64,000 nt of DNA from Cordia subcordata (GCA_028554755.1 JAPTOF010000015.1:2976001-3040000); one strand, 5' to 3'; positions 44,367 to 56,530 are shown, numbered from the stretch's first letter. The notes: a model not told the origin generated them from the sequence alone. Made by a program: numbers and translations.

Positions 44367-45189
44367 AATATGCATTCCTAGGCTCTAGTGAGACCCTTCC
44401 GGTCATCATAGCTTCCGATCTTTCTAGTGAGCATGAGGAGCGTCTCTTAGAGGTCCTTAGGAAACATAGGAAGGCTATAGGGTGGAAAATTGATGATTTG
44501 AGAGGTATAGACCCTTCGGTTTGCATGCATCGTATTCACCTTAAGGATGGAGCCATTCTTTCTAGGGAAATGCAAAGGAGGCTAAACCCACACATGAGCG
44601 AAGTAGTTAAGAAAGAGATCATTAAGCTTTTAGATGCAGGCATTATTTATCTGATCTCCGATAGTGAGTGGGTTACCCCGGTCCAAGTTGTCCCTAAGAA
44701 GTCCGGGATCACAGTTGTTGAGAATGAGAGAGGAGAGCTTATCCCTACACGTACTCCCACGGGATGGAGAGTTTGTATTGACTATAGGAAGCTCAACTCC
44801 AAAACTAGGAAGGGTCATTTCCCATTGCCTTTTCTAGACCAGATCTTAGATAGAGTAGCTGGGCATAGCTACTATTGTTTTCTAGATGGCTATTCGGGTT
44901 ATAACTAGATCCCTGTGTTTCTCGAGGACCAGGAGAAGACCACTTTTACTTGTCCCTATGGCACTTTTGCTTATAGGAGAATGCCCTTCGATCTTTGTAA
45001 TGCCCCAACGACTTTTCAGAGATGTATGATGGCCATTTTTAGTGACATGATTGAGAGACATTTAAAGATTTTCATGGATGATTTCTCAGTCTTTGGAGAT
45101 ACTTTGATGAATGCTTGAGTCATCTCTCTTCAGTCTTAGACCGATGTGTGGAGAAGAATCTAGTGTTGAGTTAGGAGAAATCCCATTTC
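44350..45189 (+). pseudogene. Reverse transcriptase, element A
   Basis: Reads YAFLGSSETLPVIIAS, HKKAIGW-like start, EIIKLLDAGIIY, WVTPVQVVPKK, GWRVCIDYRKLN, HFPLPFLDQILDRVAG, then TAG at 44906-44908 where Q is expected after GYN, FTCPYGTFAYRRMPF and the catalytic FMDDFSV at about 45075-45095. A one-base frame change follows near 45100 (FDECLSHLSSVL in the new frame) and another TAG at about 45172 where W is expected. The catalytic residues remain, but stops make it inactive. Confidence 0.9.
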
Positions 45190-45880
45190 ATGGTGCAACG
45201 AGGGATAGTGTTGGGTCATGTTGTCTCATCTAGTGAAATTCAAGATGACCCAGCTAAGGTAGAATTAATTGAAAAGTTGCCTGTCCCTAAGTGTGTCAAG
45301 GATGTTAGATCTTTTCTAGGGCATGCAGGATTTTACCGTAGATTCATTAAGGATTTTAGTCACATTGCATGCCCCTTGTCTAGGCTTCTAGCACAAGATG
45401 TCCCTTTTGACTTTGATGATGAATGTGTTGGAGCTTTCAATAGGCTTAAATCCTTATTGGCTACATCCCCAATTATCCAGCCACCTGACTACAGTCTCCC
45501 ATTTAAGGTTATGTGTGATGCATCCGATTATGTGAAAGGAGCTGTTTTAGGTCAAAGGAAGGATAAGTTGCCCCATGTTGTATACTATGCTAGCAAGACT
45601 CTTGATGAAGCACAAAAGAACTACACAACCACGGAAAAAGAGCTACTAGCAATAGTTTTCTCCCTTGACAAGTTTAGGTCATACATCCTAGGATCCAAAG
45701 TGGTTATCTACACCGATCATGCGGCATTGAAGTATTTGTTGTCCTAGAAAGAATCTAAGCCTCGCTTGATTAGGTGGTTGCTCCTCCTTCAAGAGTTTGA
45801 CATAGAAATTCGGGATAAGAAGGGTAGAGAAAATTTAGTTACAGATCATCTTTCTCGTCTTATTAGCGAGTCTTCTAGTG
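45190..45880 (+). pseudogene. RNase H, element A
   Basis: Continues from RT through LGHVVSS, VKDVRSFLGHAGFYRRFI to the RNase H domain: VMCDASDYVKGAVLGQ, TTTEKELLAIVFSLDKFRSY and VVIYTDHAALKYLLS. The acidic residues expected for catalysis (D of CDAS, E of EKELLA, D of YTDH) are present. A TAG at 45745-45747 follows LLS; the frame then continues [17 protein letters not shown] and DHLSRL. Confidence 0.9.
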
Positions 45881-47237
45881 ATTTATATCCTTTTCATGAT
45901 TCATTCCCCAATGAACAATTATTTGCCGTCTCTCATCACACACCTTGGTTTGCTCATATTGTCAATTATCTTGCCACAGGGCGTTTTCCTTCCCATTGGG
46001 AGAAAAAAGAAAAAGATAGGTTCCTAGCACAAGTTAGGCATTTCTTTTGGGAAGATCCCTATCTTTTCAAAGTGTGTGCGGATCAAATGATTCGCCGGTG
46101 TGTGCCTGAGGATGAGTTTGAAAGCGTTTTGAGCATGTGTCATGATGAAGGGTGTGAGCGTCATTTTAGTGGGAAGAAGACCGCCGCGAAGGTCTTGCAA
46201 AGTGGACTATTTTGGCCTTCTCTCTTTAAAGATGCCCAAGAATATTGCAGGAAGTGTTTTAGATGTCAACAATCTGAGTCCATCTCTAGGAGAAACATGA
46301 TGCCTTTATCCTCTATTCTTCCTTGTGAGTTGTTTGATGTTTGGGGTATAGACTTCATGGGTCCATTTCCACCTTCCTTTGGGTACCAATACATTTTAGT
46401 GGCCGTTGATTATGTGTCCAAATGGGTTGAGGCTATTCCTACGCGCACTAATGACCATAGGGTAGTGGTTAAGTTTATTAAAGAAAACATTTTCTCTAGA
46501 TTTGGAGTCCCTAGGGTCTTAATTAGTGATGGTGGTTCGCATTTTCGCCATAGGACTTTAGAGGCCTTATTGAGAAGATATTCGGTCACTAGAAGGTAGC
46601 CACTCCTTATCACCCGCAAACTAGTGGACAAGTAGAGGTGTCCAATAGAGAGATCAAGCACATTTTAGAGAAAACGGTTAGGCCTGATAGAAGAGATTGG
46701 TCTATTAGGCTAAATGATGCTTTGTGGGCCTACCGTACCTTCTTTAAGACTCCCATTGGTATGTCTCCATATAGATTGATTTTTGGTAAAGCTTGTCACT
46801 TGCCGGTAGAACTAGAGCATAGAGCTTATTGGGCAATCAAAGCCCTAAATTTTGACTTGGCAAGAGCAGGTGAGAAAAGGAAGCTAGACCTAGCGGAATT
46901 GGAAGAGCTTAGATTCGAGGCGTATGAGAACGCTAAACTTTATAAGGATAGGATGAAGAGAATTCATAATAAACACATTATTAAGAAATCATTCTCTCCT
47001 TTTGATAAAGTTTGGTTATTTAACTCACGATTGAAACTCTTTCCAGGTAAGCTTAAGACAAGATGGGATGGTCCATATGAGGTGATGATTGCCTATCCTT
47101 CTGGCGCAGTCAAGATTAAAGACTTAAAGGATGGCCGAGAGTTGACGGTGAATGGGCAACGCCTGAAGCACGCATATGATCCGAGCATGGCTCGTGTGGA
47201 GGTTTTAATGCTTCAGGATCCCATCTATGGAAGTTGA
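45881..47237 (+). pseudogene. Integrase, element A
   Basis: The zinc-binding part reads [29 protein letters not shown], then CRKCFRCQQ. The core has [15 protein letters not shown] (first D), LISDGGSHF (second D) and, after a frameshift near 46590, [12 protein letters not shown] (E). It continues [19 protein letters not shown] and a C-terminal part [22 protein letters not shown]. The end is TGA at 47235-47237. There is no chromodomain. Integrase inserts the cDNA; all three catalytic acids are visible. Confidence 0.9.
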
Positions 47238-48591
47238 AGATGAGTTGGTGTTTGCCTGGCTGACGGCTTGGTGGTTAGCGCTACTAGGAGGCAACCTAGG
47301 TTCAATTTTGCAGTTTTGCATTTGTTTCACTTTCTTCTCTTTTTATTTTCTTTCTTTTATCTTTCTTGCACTCATTATTGCACATGCCAATGCAAGTATG
47401 CATATGCAATGCTACTAATCTTGTTTTCTTTGTGAGTGTTTATGAATTGTGAGTCACAGGATTAGTAGTATGGTGATTTATCATTGGCATGGAAAGCTTT
47501 GAAGAAAATGCAAGGTTGTATCTATCCTTTCTCCACTTATTCCCCATGTTTACACCCTATCCCCACCACCCTTAATTGTTTTGTAATGACGATTTGCTTG
47601 TTTTTATGCTTTGACCTTTTTGCTTGAGGACAAGCAAAGTTTAGGTTTGGGGGTATGGGAGTTTGGTTTTCTTGTTATATATCTTGCTTAGGGTAGATTG
47701 CATTCTGCGTTTAAAAATGGTGAAAATTTTTCAATTTTGATGCATATAGAGTTATTTATTTCTTTGTTGATCATTGTGTTGGCTTTTGTGATTGACTCTA
47801 TTGATTTATGAAGATGAGAGGCATTGTGGGGGAATGAATAGAGTGGTTTGAAAACTAAGTCTTGGAGGGGATGCCCTTCAAAGTTGTGGGGAGTAAGAAC
47901 CTTGAAAGAATAACCCTTGTAGCCACCCTATAGCTTGGTAGGAAAGAGTGTTGGAAAAGGGTTATTGATGTGAGTGCCCCTTCCTTGATTGGTTCTTGTT
48001 GATGTGCCTAAGCCTTTCTTTTTCTTCCTTTTTGTGAATACAATACAAAGCAATTGAAGTTAAAAAAAAAAAAAGGCAAAAAGGTGCAAAAATCTATGTA
48101 TAAAAAAAAATGAATGAAGTGAAAAAGAGGAAAAGCCAAAGGCACCAAAAAGTTAGTGAATAAGTGCATAAGTGACACAATGTCAACTTAGCACAAGTTA
48201 TCATCTTTGTAAATATGTAAATAAGGCTTTTTATAAGCCATTGTGTTTGTATATTCTCTCTTCTTATCTTTGAGGCTTGGTGTATGTTAGGGAGGCCATG
48301 TTAGTTGAGGGAGCACGAAATATCAACATCCCGAGTGCGTGAGTTTGAATCCTAGGCTTGTGGTGGATTGGCTACTTGGGAAATTCCCATGAGAAACCAA
48401 ACCCCTTATAAGTAGAGGGAAGATCCAAAGAGGCTTAGGGATCTCTTCACAATAGGAATGCCCCCCTTCATGCTTTTTAAACTAATTTTGATAGCGAGTC
48501 AGTCCTTTAGGCAATCCATTGTATCAGCTTTAGAGATAAAATTTAAGATTGGGGTTGCTTGAGGACAAGCAAGGAGAAGGTTTGGGGGTGT
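47238..48591 (+). other. Non-coding 3' internal region of element A with two polypurine tracts
   Basis: No convincing ORF is present, so the env-like gene of some Athila elements is missing. Two similar blocks occur: GCTTGAGGACAAGCAAAG, then TTTGGGGGTATGGGA at 47622-47660, and GCTTGAGGACAAGCAAGG, then GGTTTGGGGGTG at 48556-48590, directly before the 3' LTR. The second is the expected primer for plus-strand DNA; the first looks like an internal duplicate. The region is similar to 55130-56530 of element B. Confidence 0.75.
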
Positions 48592-49432
48592 TGATGTGTT
48601 GTGTTTTTATGTGTGTTTGCATTGTCATTTACCTATATTTTAGAGGTGTTGAGTGCTCATAATGATGCATTAGTGTAGTGCTTTTGATAAGAATAGGCTT
48701 AAGCGTAAACAAATGTACATATCAAGTTTAAGAGACTAATTGCTACACTAATTGCTTATTTTCAATGATTTAGGTGAACTTTGGGTTAAGATCGAGATTG
48801 AACGATGAAAGGTGATGAAGATGGGAAATGCACGGGTCTAATAGAGAAGACCAGAGGCCAAAAAGACAAAGAATGGAGGAAGAAAATTAGCCGGACGACC
48901 ACCCTTCCAGAGCCGGTCGACCGGCAAGGTCGACCGTCCACTCCAGAGAGGTGCCAAAAATAGCCGGACGACCGCCCTTCCAGAGCCGGTCGACCGGCCA
49001 CTCCAAAGAGCAACATTAAAAAGCCGGTTGACCACTCCGAGGCCGGTCGACCTTCTAGGTCGACCGACAATATGCTGAGAACATATAAATAGGGCCCGAT
49101 TCTGCAGAAAAGGAGGAGGACTTTTTGGTAGATTAACACACACTTCACACCTAAAATTCTCACACACTTAACCCTAGATTTCACCCACTTCACACACATT
49201 TTTCACACATTTCTCACTAAGAACCAAGATTGATTTGGAGGGTTCAAACACTTTGGAATCAAGTTTGCTCAAAAGATTTGTACAAGATTAGCTAGGATGA
49301 AAGGGAAGCTTCATTATCTCTCTTTCATTCTATTTCCTATTATGATTGAGTGGACTTGTGTAGGGTGATTTAACTTATGTAATGGGATAACTATATACTC
49401 TTATAATATGGGATATGATGGCTGTATATAAT
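48592..49432 (+). repeat. 3' LTR of element A, truncated and fused to element B
   Basis: Matches 39428-40185 of the 5' LTR, starting TGATGTGTTG, then changes at GGCTGTATATAATATG into sequence of the element B LTR (ATGTGATGTTGAAGCC, as at 56629). The GTCGAC array here has five cores (48916, 48929, 48989, 49046, 49059), one more unit than the 5' LTR. The last 1 kb of the LTR is missing. Confidence 0.88.
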
Positions 49433-51341
49433 ATGTGATGTTGAAGCCAACACAAAAGTGCTTTGGTGAGAAGAAAGCAAGAAGATTGCATTTGCAAGCT
49501 CTCAAACAAAAAACTGAGTAACCGGGTGAAACTGAGCGCAACGGGAGCCAAATTTGGAGCTTGCAACCAAAGGGGACATGAACTAAGTTTGGACATGTGT
49601 ATGGTGTGCAAATATGAAGGAAAATGGCTTGGGAGATTCCTAAAAGTGATACGAAGCCATAGAAAAAAAGCCGCGCGCTAATCAAAGCTAAATCGAGAGC
49701 CAAACAGAGCAAAACAAGAATAGTCGACTGAGTGCCCTTCAAACAACTGGTGCACCGGCTAACTAGGTCGAAAAAATCAGTGACCAACTCTCTTTTGGTA
49801 GAATTGAGGTCCCTTGGTACTAGTGCACCGGTTAGGTGTTTCAGCAGTCACGGAAAATTGGCTATATAAGCCCTTTTTTGGCTATTTTATAAGAGAACAA
49901 GTCAAATTCTTTCACACCCATCTCCCAAAACCCTAATCCTCTCATCTTCCACCTCTCACGCACTCTTCCATACAAAAAATCACTTTGGAATCAAGTATAT
50001 AAGAGGATCAAATACAAGGATTTTGGCAAAGCTCATGGATTGTAAAGGATGGATTTAGATAGAAGGGTATCTCTCTTTTGTCCCAAATCCAAATATGTAT
50101 TATTAGAGCTATGTACATTATTATTCTTGTATTTATGGATTGATTACTACTTTTTATTAATCAAAACTTGATGGATTTATGTATATATGCTTTATGCTTA
50201 GGGTTTTGATTGGCAAATCTACATTCATGACTATGTGTTTGTAGAAATGCCTCAATAATGTAGCATATATATATTGAAGTCAATTTTGCTATTAACCATT
50301 TCTAAATCATTATGCTAGCAAGGCAATGTGTTTGTGTGGTGATTAATGAAGTGGGTATGCTTATATACATGTCTATGTGTGTGTTTGCATATCAAATAGC
50401 ATAAATAGCTTCTATTGCTTACATGTTGGGTGCGATTGCTTAAATTGGAGTAATCTAAGCATGTTTATGTGTTTAGTAGTAGAATATACCAGTGTATTCT
50501 CAAATACCATGCCCTAGATGTGTTTGCTATATGCTTTAATGTTGATTTTTGCTATTGTGATGTGATCGATGGTGCACAACTAGTAACTAGCCTAGTCCAG
50601 TCCCCTTTGGCTTTAAATCCAACCAATAGGAGTCCATATAGGTTTAGTTGACCTTAGTTCACTTAGGAAGGCCAGTTAGTCCACCCTAACACCCTAGCTT
50701 CATAAGGACCATGCCATAGCCTTAAGTGAGGCGAAGCTTACGGACGGACTCGCACCGAGTCCTAGGGTCAGATTGGGGAACTAATTAGTGGACTAAGTGC
50801 TAGGGTTAGATCGATCTATACTCACCTAGAACTTTATTGGCTAGCCCTAATTCCTAAGTCATAAAAACCACGCTGTACTGCTAGGCATCGCCACCTAGGA
50901 ATGGACCCACTCTAAGGCTTAGGGTACCAATTAGGAGACTAATTACAAGTCTAGATTAGAGCACTTAGTATAATCCATTGAGTAACCCTAGAAAGATATA
51001 GTAATCACCCATAGGCAAGACATAATCACCCTAGTTCCTTATTTCTAATGTTTGACTCCTTTAGATTGCTTAATTCCCCCATCAAACACACATACACACA
51101 CATAGCCTTTTTATTTCCTTATTCTTATGTTAGGTTTACTTTTCTCGAGCTCCCTTTAAACCAAAAACCCCCAAAACATTATAGTTAGGACCTCAACGCA
51201 TAGCTCTTATAAAGCGCATAGCTTAGGACACCTTACGTGCTAGGCCTTCCTGTGGATTCAACCCTGCACTCGCACACATTGTACTACACGCGACCCGTGT
51301 GCTTGCGGGCTATTTAGGCTTGTGCTCACAAATAGCGATCA
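49433..51341 (+). repeat. 5' LTR of element B, 5'-truncated
   Basis: Aligns with 56629-58595, from ATGTGATGTTGAAGCC to GCGATCA. Contains a TATA box CTATATAAG at 49862-49870, preceded by a worn version of the palindrome array (GTCGACTGAG at 49723, GGTGCACCGGCTAAC near 49749, GTGCACCGGTT near 49823), CATGTCTATGTG blocks, one hairpin (50607-50626), and GGACGGACTCGCACCGAGTCC (50741-50761 or so), an inverted repeat. The first 100 or so bases of the LTR are replaced by the A LTR. Confidence 0.87.
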
Positions 51342-51347
51342 AGTTCT

Positions 51348-51365
51348 TGGCACCGTCGCCGGGGA
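51348..51365 (+). other. Primer binding site (tRNA-Asp type), element B
   Basis: TGGCACCGTCGCCGGGGA, 6 bases after the LTR end GATCA, differs by two bases from the Asp-type site TGGCGCCGTTGCCGGGGA. Element A has the same spacing and the same AGTTCT spacer. Confidence 0.85.
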
Positions 51366-51598
51366 GGCAACGGTTGTTTGGTTTCCTTGTTTTTTGTGTG
51401 TCTTAGATTGTTACGTGTTGTTTTATCTTTTCTTTTCATGTTTTCTTTATTTTGATTAATAAAAAAAATTCAAAAGTATTGTTGAGCATTGTGAAGAGGT
51501 TTACTTATGTCAATTAATCATGATTGATCCTAATGCATCATAGTGGTCACTTGTATCCTCTTCCCTACCACCCGAACGTGTTCCGGTTGCATGTCGCA

Positions 51599-53236
51599 TA
51601 ATCGTGTTCTCGGTGGTATGTGAAAATGAAACACAAATACAACCAAGTTTTACATTCGCAAGCATACGGATCGTGTCTAATGTAGTGCATGCATACGGGT
51701 ATTGTCTCCACAGGGAGGCTACTTTAGTTTGATCTTTACGTGCTCGGTGCCTAAAACGAGCTACGTGCGTGTATGTGTGCTTTCTTTAGGATCAAAGGGA
51801 GCTCGAGGAAAGGAAAATAAACCTAAGCTAACCTAGTCTAATGGAGGAACCTAGGGTGCCAAACTAAGGAAATAAATCTCTACAAGGTTGAAGGGGATCT
51901 TGGGCAATTGCATTGCAACTAGACTCGGGCTATTACAACGATTAGGTCTATCTATGGCTCGGTTTCTCTCAAGAGTTCTTAACTAATTAACCTCGAGTTT
52001 AATTAACTAAGTTCTCTTTGGTGTTGATCAATGTCCTACTCGAGAGACTAACCTATTAGTATTGTTTTAGACTAGATATTAGACTCCTTGAGCATTAACT
52101 AGTGCTAACGGGTATCCTTTTAGTATTGTTTCAGACTAGAGGTATACTCCTATTACACGAGTCATTAATTAAGCATATTAATCGACACACTTAGTTGCAA
52201 ATAGGGTTCATGCCATTAGCATGGATTGAGGCTAAGGTGACACCACTATCGATAGCGTTTAAGCACAAAATAACACATGCAACTTGACTTAGGCATTTTA
52301 ACAAACACATAGACATGTTTGATTATCAACACATAGACATATTGATTCATACCATTAATTAATGTAAAGAAGCATGTATCAAGAGCCAAAGATATTCACA
52401 AATCAATATTCAAAACCCTAATCTAATGTACAACAACAATCACCCAAAGATCTAGTCTAATCAAATAGCATAATTACAAGAAATAGAAAGAGAACAAGAA
52501 GAACTCCCCTAAATCTTGCTTCCAAAACTGTACAAATCCTTCAAATTCTTGTTAGATTCTTCAATCCTAGCTTGATATGGGGTTTAGATGGTGGTTTAAA
52601 GTGTTTGGTGAAGTGGGTAGAAGGTCAGAGTTTATTAGGATTTTAGAAAATAAAGTTCCTCCCCGAAAATGAGCTGAAACAAGCTTTTTATGGATTTCTT
52701 CAGCGTACAGCCGGTCGACCAAGCCGGTCGACCGGCTCCTAGTTCTTGCTCGACCGGCTTCAATCATGATGCTCTTTGGAATGGTCGATCGACCTAGCCG
52801 GTCGACCAGCTCCTTGAGGAACTCGACCGGCTTAAATTCTTTATTCTCTGGAGCGGCCAGTCGACCTAATCGGTCGACCGGCTCTTCTTCTAAGTTGACC
52901 GGCTGGATCAGAATGATCCATTCTTCATTCCTTATTAGGTCGACCGGCTCTTCTTCTAAGTTGACCGGCTGGATTAGAATGATCCATTCTTCATTCCTTT
53001 TGTTCCGTTATTCATTCATTAGCACATTTCTTTCTCGCGTAAGCTTGAACCCTTCCAAAACACTCCTAAAACATGGAATATAACTTTTAGTATAGTATTT
53101 ATGCATCTAAATACATTATGTACAAATATTAACAAATATGCATAAAATTTATACTAAGTGCACTTAATTATAATCTAGACACCTCTAAACATGCATGCAA
53201 AAACTACATAAAAACATGCACAATTGACACACATCA
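51599..53236 (-). mobile_element. Solo LTR, minus strand, in element B
   Basis: 1,638 bp with flanking TCGCA at 51594-51598 and 53237-53241. In reverse complement it begins TGATGTGTGTCAATTGTGCA, like the solo LTR at 26509 (TGATGTGTGTCATTTGTGCA), has the GTCGAC array (52700-53000), a CCATAAAAAG TATA-like box near 52693, and the CCTCCCTGTGGAGACAATAC block near its end. Its last two bases read TA where CA is expected. It lacks the TTAAATCC hairpins. It is a related but distinct subfamily. Confidence 0.85.
52872..53003. repeat. 66-bp tandem duplication in the minus-strand LTR
   Basis: The unit beginning GGTCGACCGGCTCTTCTTC at 52872 repeats at 52938, nearly perfectly, including GATCCATTCTTCATTCCTT. 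It adds one GTCGAC unit to the array (cores at 52714, 52727, 52873 and 52939 among others). Confidence 0.9.
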
Positions 53237-54602
53237 TCGCATTTGTAGAAGTTTTATGCATTCAATTGTTTTCTATCCCCATGAAAATTCCCCACCTAGG
53301 GCTAGTGCTCATGTATCATCTCATGTATCTTCATTTGGAAATCATGACTATAGGGATGCATATTCTTATTATTGCAATCTATGTGGAAGCCGTGCTCATA
53401 ATTCCAATACTTGCCCTACCTTCCACCCTTATCCCCGATTGTATGCTACGCCCTATGCCCCTAGCAATCATATGCCTATGCATGCATCTTCATCCCAATA
53501 TCATGATTCTGGGGAGCAGCATCATGCATCTTCTTATTGGGGTCAAGATGATTCTTTATGTTTTTTGCCTCATTGCTTTGAAAATCCATCTCTCGCCCCA
53601 TCGTTTCCCATCTACCCTTCCTCCAAGTTTTATGATAACGGTGTTGTTCGTGTTACTTACCAAATTCTCTCCCATCTCAACTCAGGAGAACTTTCTTCTT
53701 TTAGGTCTCTTTCACATAGTCAAAAGCTTGACTATCTCATATACCTCTACTAATCTGACCAAAAGTGTCTAGATCGTATGAGGAAACAAGTTGATAATTA
53801 ACATGAGTCCTTGAGGAGAATGGTTGAGAATGAACAACCCATGGTTAGAAGTCTTGAGATACCTTTAGAATGGGTTAAAGAGATAAGAGAGAGACCTAGA
53901 GATGAGAGAAATAGTGGTGAAAAAGATGATGTATTAGAAAGACAACAAGAAAGAGAGGTTGATGGAGATATAACATCATATAGTGAGGGTGAGCATGAGT
54001 TTAAAGACACTATGTTTCTTGATGATTCCTATGGATACGTTTTAGAGAAAATAGTACCCTATCCTCCTAAGTTTTCAACGCCTTGCATTGAGTCACGTGA
54101 GCCTTTTCTTTCTCCTCATCCCACACATTCCACATACTTGGAGGTTGAAACTCATTATCATAGCACTCATTTGAATTTCGAGTCCTCATTTATAGAGTCT
54201 AGGGTACACACCTCCCTTGAGCATTCACGCTTCTATGACTTGAAATCGTTTGAGTCCCCATTGTCCTCTCTATATGTGCCTACCCCTTGTGAGAAGCATA
54301 ATGGTGAGATAACACCTACTAGCGATGAATGTAATGCTGAATTTGAAGAGACTTTAGCTAGTGTAGGTTTAAAGTCATCTATTGGGGAAAACAAGACATC
54401 AATTTCAAAGGTTTTAGATGATAAGTATCTTGGAGTTAAGAATCATGGTGTTGAGGAGAATAGCAACTCTAAAAAGACACATAAGAAAGAAATTGGTGTG
54501 CTTGGAAGAATGATCTATGGGTCTCTTTTGATGTTTGATGATTCATTGATGGAAATAGAGCCCATAAGGATCAAATCCACCCCTCACGAGGATTTAGAAT
54601 GA

Positions 54603-56530
54603 CCTAGGCTTGAACATGTTATATCTTGTGAAGAAAAAGAGTGTGGTACTTCATCATCCCTCATCCTTGCCCTTCCTTCTTCAAATGTCGTTTGACCTCC
54701 TCTTTCCCATTCTGTTGAGTCTCCCTCTTTGGAGCTTATGTTCGTGCCTTCATGTCTTCATGCATAGAACATTTCCATCTAGGGTTAGAAAGCACGTTTC
54801 CCATGTTGCATGCATTAGACCTATCTTTGACCTATTGGGAAGGTGTGTTCCTAGCTCTTGATTATGAAAAGAAGGCCATGGGGTTGTTAGTTAGGGAACA
54901 CACGTGGCATGATCTTTCACGTTTATGCATGACACCTTCCACATTTGCGCACATATTCTTATTTGATGTTTTAAGGTAAGATCTTGAAAAGGGGTGCGTT
55001 GTGCATTCATTACGCCATCATATAGTGCATGACCATTTTCCTTCTACCTTCTGTACATGGTTGAATATCCAACAATTTGTGTCTCTTAATTTTAAACATG
55101 TATTCCTCTACCACTAGCGCCTGGCTGGAGGCGTTAAATCCAGCGCTACTAAGAGACACCCTAGACATGTGTATACTTTCTTGTTTTCCTTGTCATTTAC
55201 TTGTTTTTATTTTTCTTGTTTCTACTTATTATACTTGCTTTCTTGTTTAATTTCCTTGATTTCTATTTTTCTTTTTGTTTTTTTTCTTTTTCACCCTCCC
55301 ATGTGTTGATCCTTTCTTCTATTATTTCCCATTCTTCTTACACCTTGTTTATCATTTGATGATGCCAATGCAAGCTTGCATGGCAATGCTACAACTTGTG
55401 CGCTTTGAGTGTTTATTATTTGTTAAAAGATAGTGATGAGTAGTTGAATCATTATCCACTGGCATTAAAAAGGTTAAAAGAATGCAAGGTTGTATCTATC
55501 CTTTCTCCACTTGTTTCCCTTGTATCTATCCTGTCCCCGTCACCCTTACTTGCTTTGTGTTACCGATTTGCTTGTTGAGTAGTATTGTTCTATTTGCTTG
55601 AGGATAAGCAAAGTTTAGGTTTATGGGTGTGGGAGTTTAGTTTTATTGTTTTATGCTTTGTATAGTGTATATGTGCATTATGTGCTTGAAATGGTGAAAA
55701 TTTTTTGACTTTGATGCATGTGAGTTGTTTATTTCTCAGTTGATCGTTGTGTTGTCTATTGTGGTTGACTCAATTGATTAGTGAATATGAGTTGCATTGT
55801 AGGGAGTGAATGGAGTGGATTGAAAATCGAGTTTTAGAGGGGATGCGCTTGAAAGTTGTAGAGAGTAAGGACCTTTAAGAATCCCCTTTGTAGCCACCCT
55901 ATGGCTTGGTAGGAAAAAGTGTTGAAAAAGGTTGTTGATATGAGTGTCTCTTCCTTGATTGGTTCTTTTTGATGTGCTAAAGCCTTTCTTTTTCTTTTTC
56001 TTTTCTTTTCTTTTTGTTCAATACAATACAAAGTATGAAAAATTCAAAAAAAATTGAAAAAGGCAAAAAAGTGCAAAAATATCCAAAAAAAATGAAAAAG
56101 AGAAAAAGCCAATGGCACCAAAAAGTTTTGTGAATAAGTGCATAAGTGACACAATGTCAACTTTGCACAAGTTGTCCTATATGTAGATATGTGAATAAGG
56201 CTTTTTATAAGCCATTGTGTATGTATACTCTCTCTTTCTTGTCTTTGAGGCTTTGTGCATGTTAGGGAGGCGATGTTAGTTGAGGGGGCACAAAATATCA
56301 ACATCCTGAGTACATGCATTAGAATCCTAGGCATGTGGTGGTTTGCCTACTTGGGAACTTCCCATGAGGTTTGAGGTTCGTTATAAGTAGAGGAGGATCT
56401 GAACAGACTTGAGGATCTCTCCACAATAAGAATACCTACTTCATGCTTCTTAGGCTAATCGTGATAGTGAGTCAATCTCTTAGGCAACCCTTTGTATCAA
56501 CTTTAGAGATAAACTTAGATTTGGGAATGT
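54603..56530 (+). other. 3' internal region of element B
   Basis: The first 380 bases keep short coding remnants in other frames (LDLSLTYWEGVFLALDYEKK at 54812-54871). From about 55130 the sequence follows element A: GCGCTACTAAGAGACACCC, CCAATGCAAGCTTGCATGGC, GGTTGTATCTATCCTTTCTCC, and a GCTTGAGGATAAGCAAAG polypurine block at 55597-55640. The terminal polypurine tract present in A is missing here, apparently deleted together with the first bases of the 3' LTR at about 56530. Confidence 0.72.

Larger units (their letters stand above)
39428..49432 (+). mobile_element. Athila-like Ty3/gypsy retrotransposon (element A), defective
   Basis: The element has a 5' LTR of 1,817 bp, a tRNA-Asp-type primer site, gag, protease, RT, RNase H and integrase, about 1.35 kb of non-coding 3' region, a polypurine tract and a 3' LTR cut after 841 bp. 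The domain order gag-PR-RT-RH-IN and the tRNA-Asp site fit the Athila group; there is no chromodomain and no recognisable env-like ORF. I count 11 substitutions in the first 335 or so aligned LTR bases. No target-site duplication can be tested because the right end is fused to element B. Confidence 0.9.
51520..54602 (+). pseudogene. Element B ORF, zinc-knuckle protein of unknown family, split by a solo LTR
   Basis: The ORF starts ATG 51520 (MIDPNAS, then a TAG), is interrupted by the LTR 51599-53236, and continues in the same frame once the LTR and one TCGCA copy are taken out. From 53256 it encodes a region with CNLCGSRAHNSNTC (CX2CX4HX4C) at about 53376-53417, a His-, Ser- and Tyr-rich stretch and TYQILSHLNSGELSSFRSL. 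Two or so stops near 53751-53810 separate a second, Glu-rich part (WVKEIRERPRDERNSGEKDD) that ends at 54600-54602. I do not recognise the family. The knuckle suggests RNA binding, possibly a gag-like role. Confidence 0.65.

Noticed and set aside
47227..47418. env-like ORF of element A
   Set aside because: Only 63 codons, hydrophobic by composition, with no match to an envelope-type protein and no signal for expression.
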